NCBI GenBank assembly: GCA_963828075.1
Contig: CAWHDH010000017.1
Location: 744,001 to 808,000, forward strand
Reading direction: 5' to 3'
Origin: JACCYI01 sp963828075
GTDB lineage: Bacteria; Actinomycetota; Thermoleophilia; Solirubrobacterales; Solirubrobacteraceae
Length of the DNA stretch: 64,000 nucleotides
Shown here: positions 1 to 7,442 of the stretch, in pieces
Layout: each line of letters begins with the position of its first letter
How positions within the stretch are numbered: position 1 is the first letter of the stretch
The notes under the pieces: model-generated
What the model was told of the DNA's origin: nothing
The model's database searches: none
The model's input: the letters and a program-made list of their open reading frames with translations, nothing else
Program-made: the position numbers and the translations under genes

Positions 1-474
1 GTTGGCGCCGATCTTCGCCCCGTGCCCCACCCTGATCGGGCCGAGCAGCTGCGCGCCGGCGCCGATCGTCACGTTGTCCTCCACGGTCGGGTGGCGCTTG
101 CCCGTGGCGAAGCCGGTGCCGCCGAGGGTCACACCCTGGTAGATCGTGACGTCGTTGCCGATCTCCGCCGTCTCGCCGATCACGACGCCCGATCCGTGGT
201 CGACGAACAGCCCGTCGCCGACCTCGGCCGCGGGATGGATCTCGATCCCGGTGGCCATGCGGGCGACGTGCGCGAGCGCGCGCGGGACGATCGGCAGCCC
301 GGCCGCGTCGAGGGCGTGGGCGACCCGGTGCGTGAGCAGCGCGTGCACGCCCGGCCAGGTGGCGACGATCTCGACCGACGACGCCGACGTGGCCGCGGGA
401 TCCCGATCGCGGACCGCGGCGATGTCGCGCCGCAGCTCGCCGGCCACCCGGGTGACGGTGCCGATCCCGAACAT
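1..474 (-). CDS. cysE: Serine O-acetyltransferase, 3' end cut by window edge
   Basis: Transfers acetyl from acetyl-CoA to L-serine, giving the O-acetylserine that CysK uses to fix sulfide; cytoplasmic. The visible 158 residues start at an ATG (472-474) with MFGIGTVTR. An alpha-helical N-terminal part is followed by the left-handed beta-helix of hexapeptide repeats, with the family signature FVDHGSGVVIGETAEIG and then GTGFATGKRHPT, which carries the catalytic His/Asp surroundings. The stop lies outside the window. It sits just downstream of the MoeB/TusA pair (12 bp gap) and 2 kb from cysK, so the neighbourhood is devoted to sulfur assimilation. The identification is firm; only the C-terminus is unseen. 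Confidence 0.93.
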   Translation of the reverse strand, partial: MFGIGTVTRVAGELRRDIAAVRDRDPAATSASSVEIVATWPGVHALLTHRVAHALDAAGLPIVPRALAHVARMATGIEIHPAAEVGDGLFVDHGSGVVIGETAEIGNDVTIYQGVTLGGTGFATGKRHPTVEDNVTIGAGAQLLGPIRVGHGAKIGAN

Positions 475-486
475 GGGTCTCGGAGG

Positions 487-1392
487 CTACAGACCGCCGC
501 AGTCCGGGCAATCGAGCCGCGGCGCCGCGGCCACGCGGATCTGGGTGAGGTCGGAGAGCTCGACCTGCAGGAAGGCGTCGGTGAGGGCGGGGGCGAAGCC
601 GGTCAGGAGCTTGAGCGCCTCGAGCGCCTGCAGCGATCCGACCACGCCGGCCGCCGGACCGAGGACCCCGGCCTGGGCGCAGGTGGCCTGCGCGCCGGCG
701 GGCGGCGGGTCGGGGAACGCGCACCGGTAACAGGCGCTCTGGCCGGGGACGATCGCCATCACCAGGCCGGACAGGCCGAGGACGCCGCCCTCGACGAGCG
801 GGATGCGCGCCGCGCAACACGCGGCGTTGACGGCGTAGCGGGTCTCGAACGAATCCGAGCAGTCGACCACGAGGTCGTGACCCTCGAGCAGCCCGGCGGC
901 GTTCGCGGGCTCGAGACGCACCTCGTAGGGCGCGATCTCGACCTCGGGGTTCAGGAAGCGCAGCTTGGCGGCGGCGCTCTGGACCTTGGGGCCGCCGACG
1001 TCCGGTGTGAAGTGCAGGAGCTGGCGGTGCAGGTTCGACAGCTCCACGACGTCGGCGTCGAGGATCCCGATCCGCCCGACGCCCGCGCCGGCGAGGTAGA
1101 GGGCGACCGGCGAGCCGAGCGCCCCGGTGCCGACCACGAGGACGCTGGCCGCCCGAAGCGCGAGCTGCGCCGCCTCGCTCCAGTCGTCGAGCACGAGCTG
1201 GCGCGAGTAGCGCAGGACCTCCTCTCCGCTGAGCACGTCGGGGATGCGCGGCGGGACGCTCACCTCGGGGGCCTCCCCCGCGAGCAGTGCCGCCTCGGCG
1301 TCGACGTACGCGTCGCGACCGGCGCCGCGGACCTCGCGCGCGGCGGACGCGATCTCGCGCAGGAAGCCGCGGCGGCTCGACCCCTCGCTCAC
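487..1392 (-). CDS. ThiF/MoeB/HesA-family sulfur-carrier adenylyltransferase
   Basis: Predicted to adenylate the C-terminal Gly-Gly of a small ubiquitin-like sulfur carrier (MoaD, ThiS or CysO type) using ATP. 301 residues from a GTG (1390-1392) that overlaps the TusA stop as GTGA. It has the nucleotide-binding GTGALG (88-93), an ILDADVVELSN loop near 110-120, a candidate adenylyl-acceptor Cys238 (ATCAQAG) and a structural zinc site of two CxxC pairs (Cys221/224 and Cys295/298). No rhodanese domain is attached, unlike many MoeBR/MOCS3 proteins. No carrier gene is in the window, so whether it serves cysteine, molybdopterin or thiamine synthesis is open; the cysE/cysK setting favours cysteine. 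Longer upstream starts would overlap TusA and are unlikely. Confidence 0.88.
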   Translation of the reverse strand: MSEGSSRRGFLREIASAAREVRGAGRDAYVDAEAALLAGEAPEVSVPPRIPDVLSGEEVLRYSRQLVLDDWSEAAQLALRAASVLVVGTGALGSPVALYLAGAGVGRIGILDADVVELSNLHRQLLHFTPDVGGPKVQSAAAKLRFLNPEVEIAPYEVRLEPANAAGLLEGHDLVVDCSDSFETRYAVNAACCAARIPLVEGGVLGLSGLVMAIVPGQSACYRCAFPDPPPAGAQATCAQAGVLGPAAGVVGSLQALEALKLLTGFAPALTDAFLQVELSDLTQIRVAAAPRLDCPDCGGL

Positions 1393-1598
1393 CGGCGCAC
1401 GATCCGCAACGTCTCGCCGTCGACCGTCACCTCGTGGCCGGCCTCGCGAGCCGAGCGCGGCACGTTCTCGAGCGCCTCGCCCGGCGTGCAGCGCACGATC
1501 AGCACCTCGCCGGGAGCCAGCCGCTCGAGCGCGAGCTTGGTCTTGACCCAGGTCACCGGGCAGGTCACGCCGGTGATATCCAGCGTCGCGGTCGCCAT
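1389..1598 (-). CDS. TusA/SirA-like sulfur carrier protein
   Basis: A 69-residue one-domain protein of the TusA fold, which carries persulfide sulfur on a conserved cysteine. The N-terminal motif reads TCPVTWVKTK with Cys13; the second proline of the usual CPxP is threonine here, a variant of the CPxP family motif. Its stop overlaps the start of the MoeB-type gene (GTGA), so the two are translationally coupled and probably work together, TusA delivering sulfur and the adenylyltransferase activating an acceptor. It starts 9 nt after a -10 (ACCGTA on the plus strand, 1608-1613), giving a likely leaderless transcript. A member of the YedF/DUF sub-branch is possible. Confidence 0.87.
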   Translation of the reverse strand: MATATLDITGVTCPVTWVKTKLALERLAPGEVLIVRCTPGEALENVPRSAREAGHEVTVDGETLRIVRR

Positions 1599-1606
1599 CC
1601 GCGGGG

Positions 1607-1613
1607 TACCGTA
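1607..1613. promoter_or_regulatory. Overlapping back-to-back -10 boxes, tusA / hydrolase
   Basis: The 23-bp gap between the divergent starts (1598 and 1622) holds one A/T island, GGTACCGTA. It reads TACCGT (1607-1612) for the plus gene and TACGGT (1608-1613) for the minus gene, each exactly 9 nt from its start codon. The two boxes share five bases, so the two promoters should exclude each other. Confidence 0.6.
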
Positions 1614-1621
1614 GCGGCCGC

Positions 1622-2230
1622 ATGACCGCGCCCGGACACCTCATCCTCCACGGCTGGCAGGGGTCCGGCCTCGACCACTGGCAGACCTGGCTGGCGCGCC
1701 GGCTCGAGGGCGCCGCCTACCCCGCACTGCCCGATCCCGACCTGCCGAATCTCGAGCCGTGGCTCGCCGCCCTGCGGGCCGAGCTCGAGCGCCTGCAGGA
1801 GCCGGTCGTCCTCTGCCATTCGCTCGGGTGCGTGCTCTGGCTGCACCACACGGCGTCCCGGCCCGACGACGGGCCGCATGCGTCGCGCGTGCTGCTCGTC
1901 GCCCCGCCGTGCGCCTGCTGCCACGTCGACGAGATCGCCGAGTTCTTCCCGGTGCCGCGCGACCCCGCCGCCGTCGCCGCCGCGGCGGGCGAGACGCGCC
2001 TGGTGTGCTCCGACGGCGACCCCTACTGCCCCGAGGGCGCCGTCGTGGCCTACGGCCAGCGCCTCGAGATCCCCATCGACGTCATCCCCGGGGCCGGGCA
2101 CCTGAACCCGGAGTCCGGCTACGGGCCGTGGCCGGTCGTCGAGGCGTGGGCGCGCGGCGAGCGCGCCGCCGTCGCCGAACGGGCGCCCGCGGCCTCCGCC
2201 TCGGGCGCGAAGAACGGCGTCGAGACGTAG
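1622..2230 (+). CDS. RBBP9/YdeN-type alpha/beta serine hydrolase
   Basis: 202-residue cytoplasmic alpha/beta hydrolase of the RBBP9/YdeN (DUF452-like) family; physiological substrate unknown. The N-terminal LILHGWQGSGLDHW is typical, the nucleophile Ser67 sits in CHSLGC, the acid is in SDGDPYCP (Asp131/133) and the base is His160 in GAGHLN. The family fold ends near residue 172; the last ~30 residues, an Ala/Arg tail, lie antisense to the cysK 3' end (112-bp convergent overlap). It shares a bidirectional promoter with tusA. Function in sulfur metabolism is only suggested by position. Confidence 0.85.
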   Translation: MTAPGHLILHGWQGSGLDHWQTWLARRLEGAAYPALPDPDLPNLEPWLAALRAELERLQEPVVLCHSLGCVLWLHHTASRPDDGPHASRVLLVAPPCACCHVDEIAEFFPVPRDPAAVAAAAGETRLVCSDGDPYCPEGAVVAYGQRLEIPIDVIPGAGHLNPESGYGPWPVVEAWARGERAAVAERAPAASASGAKNGVET

Positions 2231-3129
2231 CGCTCGCCGGAGTCGGGGAGCACGACGGCGATCCGCTGCCCCGCCGACTCCTCGCGCTGGGCGACCTGCA
2301 GCGCCGCCCACAGCGCCGCGCCGGCCGACAGCCCGACGAGCACGCCCTCGCGGCTCGCCGCCTGGCGGGCGGTCTCGAGCGCGTCCTCGTCCTCGACGGC
2401 GATCACCTCGTCGACCAGGCTGCGGTCGAGCACCGGCGGGACGAAGCCGGCGCCGATGCCCTGGATGCGGTGCGGGCCGGGGCGGCCGCCGCTGAGCACG
2501 GGCGAGGAGGCGGGCTCGACGGCGACCAGGCGAACGCGCGGGTTGCGGTCCTTGAGGAAGCCACCCGCGCCGGTGATCGTGCCGCCCGTCCCGACGCCGC
2601 AGACGAGGCAGTCGACGTCGCCGTCCAGCGCCTCCCAGATCTCGGGCCCCGTGGTCGCGCGGTGGGCGGCGGGATTCGCCGGGTTGGAGAACTGCTCCGC
2701 GAGCCAGACCTCGCCGTCGCGCGCCATCGCCTGCGCCGCGGCGACCGCCTCGTTCATCCCGCCGAGCGACTCCGTGATGTGGAAGCGGGCGCCGTAGAGG
2801 CTCAGCAGGCCCTCGCGCTCGCGGCTCATCCCCTGCGGCAGCGTCAGCACCAGGTCGTAGCCCTTCGCCGCGCAGACGAACGCCAGCGCGATCCCCGTGT
2901 TGCCGCTCGTCGCCTCCACCACCGTCGTCCGCCCGGGCTCGATCCGGCCCTCCTTCTCGGCCGCCTCGATCATCGCGACGCCGATCCGGTCCTTGACCGA
3001 GCCGCCCGGGTTGAGCATCTCGAGCTTGGCGAAGATGTCGGCGCCCGCGTCCTCGCCGATCATCCGCGTGAGCTGCACCATGGGGGTCCGGCCGACGTGC
3101 TCGGCAATGTTGATCGGGATCCGACCCAT
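2119..3129 (-). CDS. cysK: Cysteine synthase (O-acetylserine sulfhydrylase)
   Basis: PLP enzyme that makes L-cysteine from O-acetylserine and sulfide (or a thiocarboxylated carrier). 336 residues from ATG 3127-3129 (MGRIPINIAEHVG). The PLP lysine is Lys46 in NPGGSVKDRIG, substrate loop TSGNTG, phosphate-binding GVGTGGTITG. The family normally ends soon after the motif seen here as GERYVSTPFF; about 27 further residues form an Ala/Ser-rich tail that overlaps the hydrolase gene on the other strand. CysM versus CysK cannot be settled from sequence, but cysE nearby favours CysK. It starts 7 nt after -10 TAGACT, shared back to back with the patatin promoter. Confidence 0.92.
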   Translation of the reverse strand: MGRIPINIAEHVGRTPMVQLTRMIGEDAGADIFAKLEMLNPGGSVKDRIGVAMIEAAEKEGRIEPGRTTVVEATSGNTGIALAFVCAAKGYDLVLTLPQGMSREREGLLSLYGARFHITESLGGMNEAVAAAQAMARDGEVWLAEQFSNPANPAAHRATTGPEIWEALDGDVDCLVCGVGTGGTITGAGGFLKDRNPRVRLVAVEPASSPVLSGGRPGPHRIQGIGAGFVPPVLDRSLVDEVIAVEDEDALETARQAASREGVLVGLSAGAALWAALQVAQREESAGQRIAVVLPDSGERYVSTPFFAPEAEAAGARSATAARSPRAHASTTGHGP

Positions 3130-3136
3130 TGCGTCC

Positions 3137-3146
3137 AGTCTAGGCT
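3137..3146. promoter_or_regulatory. Overlapping back-to-back -10 boxes, cysK / patatin
   Basis: In the 24-bp gap between starts, AGTCTAGGCT reads TAGACT for cysK (3137-3142) and TAGGCT for the patatin gene (3141-3146). Each lies exactly 7 nt from its start codon and they share two bases. Both transcripts would be leaderless. Confidence 0.65.
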
Positions 3147-3153
3147 GCCCGGC

Positions 3154-4110
3154 GTGAGCGAGCATCCCGTCATGGAGGTCCTGCGCGAGCGCGCCCGGGC
3201 CGGCAGCCGTCCCGCCGAGCGGAGCGATCCGCATCGCGTGGCGCTCGTCATCGAGGGCGGCGGCATGCGCGGCGTCGTCTCCGTGGCGATGTGCGCGACG
3301 CTGCAGCGCACCGGCCTGCTGCCCGCGTTCGACCTCGTCGCCGGCACGTCCGCCGGGGCGCTCAACGGCGCCGCCCTGCTCGCCGAGGTCGCCGACGCCT
3401 CGGCCGACGAGTACGCGGAGGGCTTCGCGAACCGCAAGTTCATGAACCCGGCGCGGCTGCTCCTCGGCCGGCCGATCATCGACGTCGGCTACGTCCTGGA
3501 CTACGCGTCGGCGCGGCTCGACGGCGACCGCCACGTCCGCACGCTGGAGAGCCCGATCGAGCTGCACTGCGTCGCCACCGACGTCGAGCAGGCGGCCGCC
3601 CGGCGGTTCACCGACCTGCGCACCTACGACGAGTTGCGCACCGCGCTGCTCGCCACCAGCCGCCTCCCGTGGATCGGCGGGGACCCGGTCGAGTTCCAGG
3701 GCCGCCGGCTGATCGACGGCGGCATCTCCGAGCCGGTCGCGCTCCCCACCGCGCTCGACGCCGGCGCGACCCACGTCCTCGTCATGCTCACGCGCCCCAA
3801 GGGCACCTTCGAGGGCCTCTCGGGCGGGCTCGGCGTCAAGCTCGTCGAGCGCCACCTGCGCCGTCTGAACCCGGCCCTCGTCCCGCTCCTGCGCCGCCGC
3901 CCGCAGGTGTACATGGAGACGGTCGAGCGGGTCGCGCAGCGCTCCGCGCAACCGGGCGGCGGCGAGCCGGAGATCCTCGGCCTGTGGCCGGACGCCGACG
4001 CACCGCAACCCTCCCGGCTCGAGCGCGACGGCGACGTCATCCGCGGCGCCGCCGCCGCCGCACGAGCGACGGCCGACGCGCTGCTGCGCCCGCTCGTCGC
4101 GCCGAGCTAG
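3154..4110 (+). CDS. Patatin-like phospholipase
   Basis: Predicted lipid acyl hydrolase with a Ser-Asp dyad. 318 residues from GTG 3154, chosen because -10 TAGGCT lies 7 nt upstream; an in-frame ATG at 3172 is the alternative. Oxyanion loop GGGMRG (35-40), nucleophile Ser66 in GTSAG, and catalytic Asp188 in IDGG, so all catalytic parts are present. No signal peptide or membrane span. The C-terminal ~100 residues are specific to the bacterial YjjU/RssA-like group. The stop TAG overlaps the stop of the convergent Rrf2 gene in a shared CTAG. Substrate unknown; membrane lipid turnover is the usual assignment. Confidence 0.88.
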   Translation: MSEHPVMEVLRERARAGSRPAERSDPHRVALVIEGGGMRGVVSVAMCATLQRTGLLPAFDLVAGTSAGALNGAALLAEVADASADEYAEGFANRKFMNPARLLLGRPIIDVGYVLDYASARLDGDRHVRTLESPIELHCVATDVEQAAARRFTDLRTYDELRTALLATSRLPWIGGDPVEFQGRRLIDGGISEPVALPTALDAGATHVLVMLTRPKGTFEGLSGGLGVKLVERHLRRLNPALVPLLRRRPQVYMETVERVAQRSAQPGGGEPEILGLWPDADAPQPSRLERDGDVIRGAAAAARATADALLRPLVAPS

Positions 4111-4499
4111 ATGTAGTACATCGACGCGCCGGCGGCCTGGTTCTCGCGCTCGACGACGTCGGCGATCGTCGCGTTGGCCAGGACGGCGCGCGCCGCGGCG
4201 GCGGCCTCCGAGAAGATCCCCTCGGCGCCGGCGCCGACGGGCCCGTCGAGCAGCTCGACGATCTCGAGCACGGTGACCGACGCGGGCTCGCGGGCGAACC
4301 CGTAGCCGCCCTTGACGCCGCGCTGGGAGCGCAGGACGCCGGCGCGGCGCAGGACCGCGAACAGCTGCTCGAGGAACTGGACCGGGATGTCGCGGCGACG
4401 CGCGAGCTCGCCGATCGGGACGGGGCCGGCCCCGCCGATGCGCGCCAGCTCGGCCAGCGCGCGCAGCGCGTAGGGCGACTTGGTGGTGATCGAGATCAT
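4107..4499 (-). CDS. Rrf2-family transcriptional regulator, CymR-like
   Basis: 130-residue winged-helix regulator starting MISITTKSPYALRAL (ATG 4497-4499). It contains no cysteine at all, so it cannot bind the Fe-S cluster of IscR/NsrR types. It also ends in MYYI, as CymR of firmicutes ends in a similar FYI tail; CymR represses cysteine genes in complex with CysK. Together with cysK 1 kb away this suggests a cysteine-responsive regulator (inference). A perfect 6+6 palindrome lies between its start and the divergent VanZ gene and overlaps its -10 (TACGAT, plus-strand 4511-4516), which suggests autoregulation. Longer upstream starts would read through the palindrome and lack family similarity. 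Confidence 0.85.
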   Translation of the reverse strand: MISITTKSPYALRALAELARIGGAGPVPIGELARRRDIPVQFLEQLFAVLRRAGVLRSQRGVKGGYGFAREPASVTVLEIVELLDGPVGAGAEGIFSEAAAAARAVLANATIADVVERENQAAGASMYYI

Positions 4500-4502
4500 G
4501 CG

Positions 4503-4515
4503 ACGATCGGATCGT
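4503..4515. promoter_or_regulatory. Perfect palindrome, candidate Rrf2 operator
   Basis: ACGATC-G-GATCGT fills the 16-bp gap between the divergent Rrf2 and VanZ starts. It overlaps the Rrf2 -10 and ends directly before the VanZ ATG, so a bound dimer would block both genes. Confidence 0.5.
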
Positions 4516-4854
4516 ATGGCAGTCGTCGGCCGGTTCGGGCCCCCGCTGGCCCTGATGGGCCTGATCTTCTTCCTCTCGGCGCAGCCCGACCTGAACTCGG
4601 GGCTCGGCGGCTGGGACACGGTGCTGCGCAAACTCGCGCACATGGTCGAGTACGGCGCGCTGTGGTTCCTGTGGTGGCGGGCGCTCGGGCGGGGCGACCC
4701 GCGGCCGGCGGTCGCCGTCGCGCTGCTCTACGCCGCGACCGACGAGCTGCACCAGTCGTTCGTCGACGGGCGCGTCGGCTCGCCGGTCGACTGGTGCATC
4801 GACGCCGTGGGCGTCGCGCTGGGTGTTACAGCCAGCCGCGCTCGGTGGCCATGA
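4516..4854 (+). CDS. VanZ-family membrane protein
   Basis: 112 residues from ATG 4516 (MAVVGRFGPPLALMGLI). It has about four predicted membrane segments and the VanZ landmarks FFLSAQPDL near the N-terminus, KLAHMVEYGALWF in the middle and DELHQSFVDGRVGSPVDW towards the end. VanZ proteins give low-level teicoplanin resistance in enterococci, but most chromosomal homologues have unknown roles in the envelope. An upstream ATG at 4480 would run into the Rrf2 gene and through the palindrome, so the internal start is preferred. Its last 29 bases overlap the 3' end of the convergent HDOD-LuxR gene. Confidence 0.82.
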   Translation: MAVVGRFGPPLALMGLIFFLSAQPDLNSGLGGWDTVLRKLAHMVEYGALWFLWWRALGRGDPRPAVAVALLYAATDELHQSFVDGRVGSPVDWCIDAVGVALGVTASRARWP

Positions 4855-5941
4855 GGACCGCCTGAGCGCGATCCACGGCGCCGAGCTTGCCGTAGATGTT
4901 GTGCAGGTGCGTGCGCACCGTGCTCGTGGAGAGCGACAGCTCGTGGGCGATCTGCTTGTAGACCATGCCCTGCGCGAGGCGCTTGAGGACCTCGAGCTCG
5001 CGGCCCGAGAGCGGCGACGGCTCGATCGCGCGGGGGCGCTCGGTCGTCGGGTACGGAAGGTCGTAGAGGACCGTGCGCAGGTCCGACGGGCCGAACCCGA
5101 CGTTGCGCGCGGCGCGCAGCAGCTCGCTCGAGGAGACGGGCCCGCCCTGCGAGTAGTGGGCGACCATGTCGGCGAGGCGGACGAAGGCGGCGTCGCCGGT
5201 GGCGTCGTCGGCGTGGTGACGCTCGATCGCGGAGGCGATGGCGTTCGGGAGGTTCCAGCGGCGGGCGAGGACGCCGCCGACCAGCGCGTGGTCGACGCCC
5301 AGCTCGCGGCGCTCGTGGTGCAGGCGCTCCTCCGGGGTGCGGGCGGGGCCGTGGACCTGGCGCGGATAGCCCGGATACGCGTGCATGAGGACGAGCTTGC
5401 CGACGTCGTGCAGCAGCGCGGTGACCAGCAGGCGGTCGCGGTGGGGGTACTCGGCCTGCGCGGCCAGCCGGTCGGCGGCGCGCTGGGAGGTGACGGCGTG
5501 CAGGCGGAAGCGCTCGGGCGCCGCGTCCCACGTCTTGCCGCGCTCGAAGAACTCGAAGACCTCGGTCTTGTGCGCCAGGCCCTGGACGGCCTCGGGCGAG
5601 AGGACCTCGACGGCGCTGACGACGGACTCGACCTTGCCCTTGCGCGCACCATCCAGGCTGTTGGCGAGGCGCAGGACGGAGATGACCAGCGCGACGTCGG
5701 ACTCGATCGCGGCCACGACGGCACCGGTGGAGGGCCGCTCGTCGGAGACGAGCTGCAGGACGCGGTTGCGCGACTCGGCGAGGGCGGGGAACACCTCGAG
5801 CGCCTCGAAGGCGGCGGTCAGGCGCTTGCCATGGCCTTCATTGCGGCGGCCGCCCATGGCGGCATGCGGCGCGCGCTGAGCGGCCGGGCGCGTAGGGAGC
5901 CGTGCGACGGCGGGCGGGGTCATGGTCGGGTCATCGGACAC
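4826..5941 (-). CDS. HDOD domain protein with C-terminal LuxR-type HTH
   Basis: 371 residues from a GTG (5939-5941; ATG 5921-5923 is an alternative). Residues ~45-270 form an HDOD domain; the family usually lacks metal ligands, yet here an HD pair (His178-Asp179 in LLHDVGK) is present together with further histidines. Residues ~309-371 are a LuxR/GerE helix-turn-helix (LSGRELEVLKRLAQG, then STVRTHLHNIYGKL). No receiver domain is present. It is probably a one-component transcription factor whose HDOD part senses a signal or partner. Neighbours (VanZ, gltX) do not reveal the regulon. Confidence 0.85.
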   Translation of the reverse strand: MSDDPTMTPPAVARLPTRPAAQRAPHAAMGGRRNEGHGKRLTAAFEALEVFPALAESRNRVLQLVSDERPSTGAVVAAIESDVALVISVLRLANSLDGARKGKVESVVSAVEVLSPEAVQGLAHKTEVFEFFERGKTWDAAPERFRLHAVTSQRAADRLAAQAEYPHRDRLLVTALLHDVGKLVLMHAYPGYPRQVHGPARTPEERLHHERRELGVDHALVGGVLARRWNLPNAIASAIERHHADDATGDAAFVRLADMVAHYSQGGPVSSSELLRAARNVGFGPSDLRTVLYDLPYPTTERPRAIEPSPLSGRELEVLKRLAQGMVYKQIAHELSLSTSTVRTHLHNIYGKLGAVDRAQAVLMATERGWL

Positions 5942-6028
5942 TGGACGCAGAAGCTGAGCAGGTTGGGCCGTCCAGTTTGGCAGGCGTGACTCGACGGCTC
6001 TCGCAGACGGAGATTGACGTACAGCCCC

Positions 6029-6053
6029 GACGGCACGCTGTCACGGCGCCGTC
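6029..6053 (-). terminator. Hairpin just after gltX
   Basis: GACGGC (6029-6034) and GCCGTC (6048-6053) form a 6-bp stem 7 bases after the gltX stop. There is no U tract, so termination is only a possibility. Confidence 0.3.
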
Positions 6054-6059
6054 GTCAGG

Positions 6060-7403
6060 TCAAGCGCTGGGTACGCGGGCGAGCGCGGCGTCGATCCGCG
6101 CCAGCGTCTCGCCCCGGCCCATCAGCGCGACCGTCTCGAAGATCCCGGGTGAGATCGTCGTGCCGGCGAGCGCGACGCGGATCGGCTGGTAGACCTCGCG
6201 CGGCTTGTAGGCGCCGGTCTCGAGGACCGGGCCGAGGGCCGTCTCGATCGACTCCGGGCTCCACGGCTCCTCCACTCCGGCCAGCGCCTCGCGCGCCGCG
6301 GCCAGCGCCTCGCGGGTGCGCTCGGAGCCGAGGACCTTGGACCGCGCCTTGGGGTCGTCGACCGGGCCGTCGAAGAAGAAGCCCGACAGCGGCCAGAACT
6401 CGGCGAGCGTCGAGATCTTCTCCTGCGAGATCGCGGCCGCATCCCGCAGCCCGCTCCGGCCGGTCAGCCCTTCGAGCCGCGCGGTCAGCTCGTCGAGCGG
6501 CAGCTCGCGCAGGTAGCGGCCGTTGATGTGGCGCAGCTTCTGCTCGTCGAAGATCGCCGGGTTGCGCGAGACGCGCTCGAGCGAGAACTTCGCCTTGAGA
6601 TCCTCCGTCGAGAAGAACGTCGTCGTGTCGTCGTAGCCCCAGCCGAGCAGCGCCAGGTAGTTGCGGACGGCCTCAGGGAGGTAGCCGGCGTCGCGCAGCT
6701 CCTGCACCGAGGCGGCGCCATGGCGCTTGGAGAGCTTCTTTCCGTCGGGGCCGTGGAGCAGCGGCACGTGCGCGTAGACGGGCACCGGGGCGCCGAGCGC
6801 CTCGAGGATGCGGATCTGCTTGGGCGTGTTGGAGTAGTGGTCGGCGCCGCGGACGACGTGGGTGATCTGCGCGTCGAGGTCGTCGACGACGACGGCCAGG
6901 TGGTAGACGGGCGTGCCGTCCGCACGGGCGATCACCAGGTCGTCGAGCAGCGCGTTCTCGAAGCTCGACTCACCGCGGATGACGTCGTGGACGACGGTGG
7001 CGCCGTCGTCGGGGATCCGGAGCCGGACGGCGCCCTCGCCCTCGTCCTCGCCGCGGTAGCCGCGGTTGCCGTGCTCCGCCTTGAACGCCTTGACCGCGTC
7101 GGGGCCGGCCGTGGAGCGGTAGGCGTGGCCCCCGGCCAGGAGCTGCTCGACCGCCGCGGCGTGGCGCGGGGCGCGCTCGGACTGCATCACCGGGCCCTCG
7201 TCCCAGTCGATCTCCAGCCACTCGAGCGCCTCGAGGATCTGGCCCACGTTCTCGGGCGTCGAGCGCTCGCGATCGGTGTCCTCGATGCGGAGGACGAGCT
7301 CGGCGTCAGCCGGGCCGCGGGCCAGGAGCCAGTTGTACAGTGCCGTCCTCGCGCCCCCGATGTGGAGGGGGCCGGTCGGCGAAGGAGCGAAGCGCACGCG
7401 CAT
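6060..7403 (-). CDS. gltX: Glutamyl-tRNA synthetase
   Basis: Class I aminoacyl-tRNA synthetase charging tRNA-Glu (possibly also tRNA-Gln, followed by amidation). 447 residues if started at ATG 7401-7403 (MRVRFAPSPTGPLHIGG); an ATG four codons upstream (7413-7415) is possible. HIGH motif as HIGG at 14-17, KMSKS motif as KLSKR in GPDGKKLSKRHG, and a full anticodon-binding C-terminal half. A weak -10, CATGCT (plus-strand 7411-7416), lies 7 nt before the chosen start, matching the spacing seen for other leaderless genes here. The gene is divergent from nfo with a 39-bp gap. Confidence 0.95.
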   Translation of the reverse strand: MRVRFAPSPTGPLHIGGARTALYNWLLARGPADAELVLRIEDTDRERSTPENVGQILEALEWLEIDWDEGPVMQSERAPRHAAAVEQLLAGGHAYRSTAGPDAVKAFKAEHGNRGYRGEDEGEGAVRLRIPDDGATVVHDVIRGESSFENALLDDLVIARADGTPVYHLAVVVDDLDAQITHVVRGADHYSNTPKQIRILEALGAPVPVYAHVPLLHGPDGKKLSKRHGAASVQELRDAGYLPEAVRNYLALLGWGYDDTTTFFSTEDLKAKFSLERVSRNPAIFDEQKLRHINGRYLRELPLDELTARLEGLTGRSGLRDAAAISQEKISTLAEFWPLSGFFFDGPVDDPKARSKVLGSERTREALAAAREALAGVEEPWSPESIETALGPVLETGAYKPREVYQPIRVALAGTTISPGIFETVALMGRGETLARIDAALARVPSA

Positions 7404-7442
7404 GAGGACCAGCATGGCAAACAGGGCCCGGGCGGTGCGCGG

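Noticed and set aside
1759..4110. Long open frame running through the hydrolase, cysK and patatin genes on the plus strand
   Set aside because: Only its last 318 codons are the patatin; the rest is an antisense or off-frame shadow of high-GC genes.
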